In this document: piece after piece, positions 34,768-36,236 of the stretch | Position numbering within the stretch: the first letter of the stretch is position 1 | How the letters are laid out: each line of letters begins with the position of its first letter | Source: Planctomycetaceae bacterium | GTDB taxonomy: Bacteria; Planctomycetota; Planctomycetia; Planctomycetales; Planctomycetaceae | Direction of reading: 5' to 3' | Length of the DNA: 36,236 bases | NCBI GenBank assembly: GCA_020426505.1 | Contig: JAGQPX010000139.1 | Location: 1 to 36,236, forward strand | Made by a program: the position numbers and the translations under genes | The notes under the pieces: generated by a model | Database searches by the model: none | Told to the model about the DNA's origin: nothing | Seen by the model: the letters and a program-made list of their open reading frames with translations, nothing else

Positions 34768-35568
34768 ATGACAAAACTCAGTTTGACGTTACTCCTGGCC
34801 CTTGCAGTCTCGGGGGTCGCTTCGTTTCCCACCACCGTTTACGCCCAGAATGACGGAGCGCAGCAGGAACAGAGATCGGAAGGCCGGCGGAACCGCGGGC
34901 CGCGAGGTGGTGGTCCGAGAGGTGGCCGGTTCGGGCTTCTGGATTTGCTTCGTGTTGAAGAAGTCCAGAAAGAGTTGCAATTGACCGAGGATCAGCTCAC
35001 GGCCGTTGAGTCCTTCAGCAAGGATGCGAATGAAGGCCGTCCCGAGTTTCCTGAAAACTTCCGTGAGATGACTGAGGAGGAGCAGGCGGCATTTCGTCAG
35101 AAGATGGAAGAATGGAGCAGCATGCAGAATGAATCTGCCAAGGCAGTTCTCTCGACATTGTTGGAGGCTGGGCAGTATGAACGTCTGACGCAGATCTCGA
35201 TTCAACAGCGAGGCGTCGCGGCACTCAAGGATGCAGCGATTGCCGACCAGCTTGGCTTGTCGAAAGAGCAGCGAACCAAGATTTCAGCGGCAATTGACGA
35301 GAGTCAGGGACTACTCCGCTCAGAAATGCAAGCGGCTTTTCAGGGCGGTCAGGCGGGTAGCGATCGCGACGCCATTCGCAAAAAGATTGAGGAACTCCGC
35401 ATCAACTCAGAGACCAAAGTGCTTGCAGAGCTGACATCCGATCAAAAAACGGAATTCGTCACCATGCAGGGTGAGGCGTTCGAAATGCCTCAGCGCAGCT
35501 TTGGCGGTCGCGGCGGTGGAAGGCCCGGAGGCCGCGGGCGCAGAAGCAGAAATGATGGCCAGGATTGA
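34768..35568 (+). CDS. Secreted LTxxQ-repeat (Spy/CpxP-like) RG-rich protein
   Basis: A 266-aa protein with a signal peptide (hydrophobic residues 5-20, cleavage near VYAQN, 24-28). The body is helical and carries the LTxxQ pattern of Spy/CpxP-type periplasmic proteins three times: LQLTEDQLTAV (70-80), LGLSKEQRTKI (162-172) and ELTSDQKTEFV (221-231). Stretches rich in Arg and Gly flank the body on both sides (about 38-54 and 245-262). In enterobacteria this family is linked to envelope-stress chaperoning; the role in planctomycetes is not known. I start at ATG 34768 because GGAG is eight bases upstream and the signal peptide follows; a much longer reading from 34405 would cross the divergent sigma gene. 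It may be a target of the neighbouring ECF sigma factor, which I infer from position only. Confidence 0.85.
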   Translation: MTKLSLTLLLALAVSGVASFPTTVYAQNDGAQQEQRSEGRRNRGPRGGGPRGGRFGLLDLLRVEEVQKELQLTEDQLTAVESFSKDANEGRPEFPENFREMTEEEQAAFRQKMEEWSSMQNESAKAVLSTLLEAGQYERLTQISIQQRGVAALKDAAIADQLGLSKEQRTKISAAIDESQGLLRSEMQAAFQGGQAGSDRDAIRKKIEELRINSETKVLAELTSDQKTEFVTMQGEAFEMPQRSFGGRGGGRPGGRGRRSRNDGQD

Positions 35569-35569
35569 T

Positions 35570-35588
35570 GTTACACATGAATTGTAAC
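35570..35588. terminator. Short hairpin after the LTxxQ gene
   Basis: GTTACA (35570-35575) and TGTAAC (35583-35588) form a perfect six-base stem with a seven-base loop, right after the stop at 35568. The stem is AT-rich and no T run follows, so termination here is uncertain. Confidence 0.25.
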
Positions 35589-35726
35589 GATCTGGCTCGT
35601 CCGTTCACCTTCGCAAAAGTCATTTCCCCTCCAAGGCAGGATGCGTGGAGTTGTCCGGAAACGAGGACCCGAGGAACCCCATGCATCGTCGTTTGGGTGA
35701 TTTCTGAAAAATGAAGGTCCAGCGAG

Positions 35727-35754
35727 TTGACATCCTCGCTGGTCCGGGTATTAT
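35727..35754 (+). promoter_or_regulatory. rRNA operon promoter
   Basis: A consensus -35 box TTGACA (35727-35732) is separated by 16 bases from TATTAT (35749-35754), one mismatch from TATAAT. The predicted transcript would start near 35761, where a GCCGC/GCGGC hairpin (35762-35777) lies. It is followed by the rRNA leader. The match quality and location, about 245 bases before the 16S gene, fit a strong rrn promoter. Confidence 0.75.
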
Positions 35755-35807
35755 TCTCCTCGCCGCTGAAACGCGGCAGGGTCGTTCGACCACTGGTTGG
35801 ACGACTT

Positions 35808-35826
35808 TGTTCTTTGGCAATTTGGT
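35808..35826 (+). promoter_or_regulatory. boxA-like antitermination element in the 16S leader
   Basis: The sequence TGTTCTTTGGCAATTTGG (from 35808) closely resembles the boxA-type element (TGCTCTTTAACA and the GTTCTTTGACAATTTG variants) found upstream of many bacterial 16S genes, which recruits NusB/S10 antitermination factors. Position, about 55 bases after the promoter and 170 bases before 16S, is as expected. Confidence 0.6.
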
Positions 35827-35958
35827 TGGTGACCCTGTAAAAACAGAGAGTCAGCGTTTGTACGTTGTTACTGGCTGATTGGGGATCAGCACTGTGGCAA
35901 GGTTTCCTTGTCACACATGGTGTTGTTCCTAACGATTAGACTTTTCTTCTGCTACCAA

Positions 35959-35989
35959 CAGTGCTTGACCGCTTGCGGTTTTTGCACTG
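35959..35989 (+). other. Hairpin immediately upstream of 16S rRNA
   Basis: CAGTGC (35959-35964) pairs with GCACTG (35984-35989), with an inner ACCGC/GCGGT stem (35968-35972/35975-35979). This 31-base hairpin ends about eight bases before the mature 16S 5' end. It may be a leader processing or folding element. Confidence 0.5.
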
Positions 35990-35996
35990 AAGCAGT

Positions 35997-36236
<240 letters not shown>

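Noticed and set aside
35459..35914. Minus-strand open frame across the rRNA leader and the end of the LTxxQ gene
   Set aside because: It is antisense to the rRNA promoter and leader, has no ribosome binding site and is compositionally unlike a protein.

Overview
The window is chromosomal DNA from a planctomycete, most likely in or near the family Planctomycetaceae. The evidence is the 5' end of a 16S rRNA gene of planctomycete type at the right edge, a DUF1549/DUF1501 gene pair, a sulfatase, large membrane-anchored Ser/Thr kinases (one paired with an ECF sigma factor), a secreted LTxxQ-repeat protein, and very long secreted proteins without recognisable domains. Most genes lie on the minus strand. 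I saw no insertion sequence, phage gene, CRISPR array or tRNA gene.

Layout: (1) 1-563, no convincing gene. (2) uppP (+, 564-1340) runs tail-to-tail, 3 bp apart, into a translationally coupled pair of giant envelope proteins (-, 2052 and 1139 aa; 1344-10918). The N-terminal half of the first looks like a divergent relative of the second. (3) A minus-strand run of five genes in transcription order: DUF1549 protein, DUF1501 protein, TyrA, a PurL with two fused PurS-like modules, and an inositol-monophosphatase-family enzyme (19167 down to 11260). An imperfect inverted repeat sits at the purL start. (4) A plus-strand polytopic membrane protein (19320-20657) converges on an orphan HlyD-type adaptor (20682-22253). 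(5) A membrane-anchored Ser/Thr kinase with a beta-helix-like outer domain (22626-25505), a small unknown protein and a metallophosphoesterase. (6) sulfatase, ddl and an FtsQ-like protein (30506 down to 26899). The ddl-ftsQ neighbourhood of the classical dcw cluster appears to be kept in a phylum known to lack FtsZ. (7) ECF sigma factor plus kinase/TPR operon (34571 down to 30653), and a divergent secreted RG-rich LTxxQ protein (34768-35568). (8) An rRNA promoter (TTGACA-16-TATTAT), a boxA-like leader and the start of 16S rRNA (about 35997 to the window end).

Functional themes are cell-envelope biogenesis (UppP, Ddl, FtsQ-like, the giant pair, HlyD adaptor), aromatic amino acid and purine synthesis (TyrA, PurL), and signalling through two kinases and an ECF sigma factor. 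The best candidate for an undescribed system is the giant secreted two-gene operon at 1344-10918. The most interpretable oddities are the FtsQ-like gene beside ddl and the PurS-PurS-PurL architecture. All functions are inferred by reading motifs; no database search was possible.
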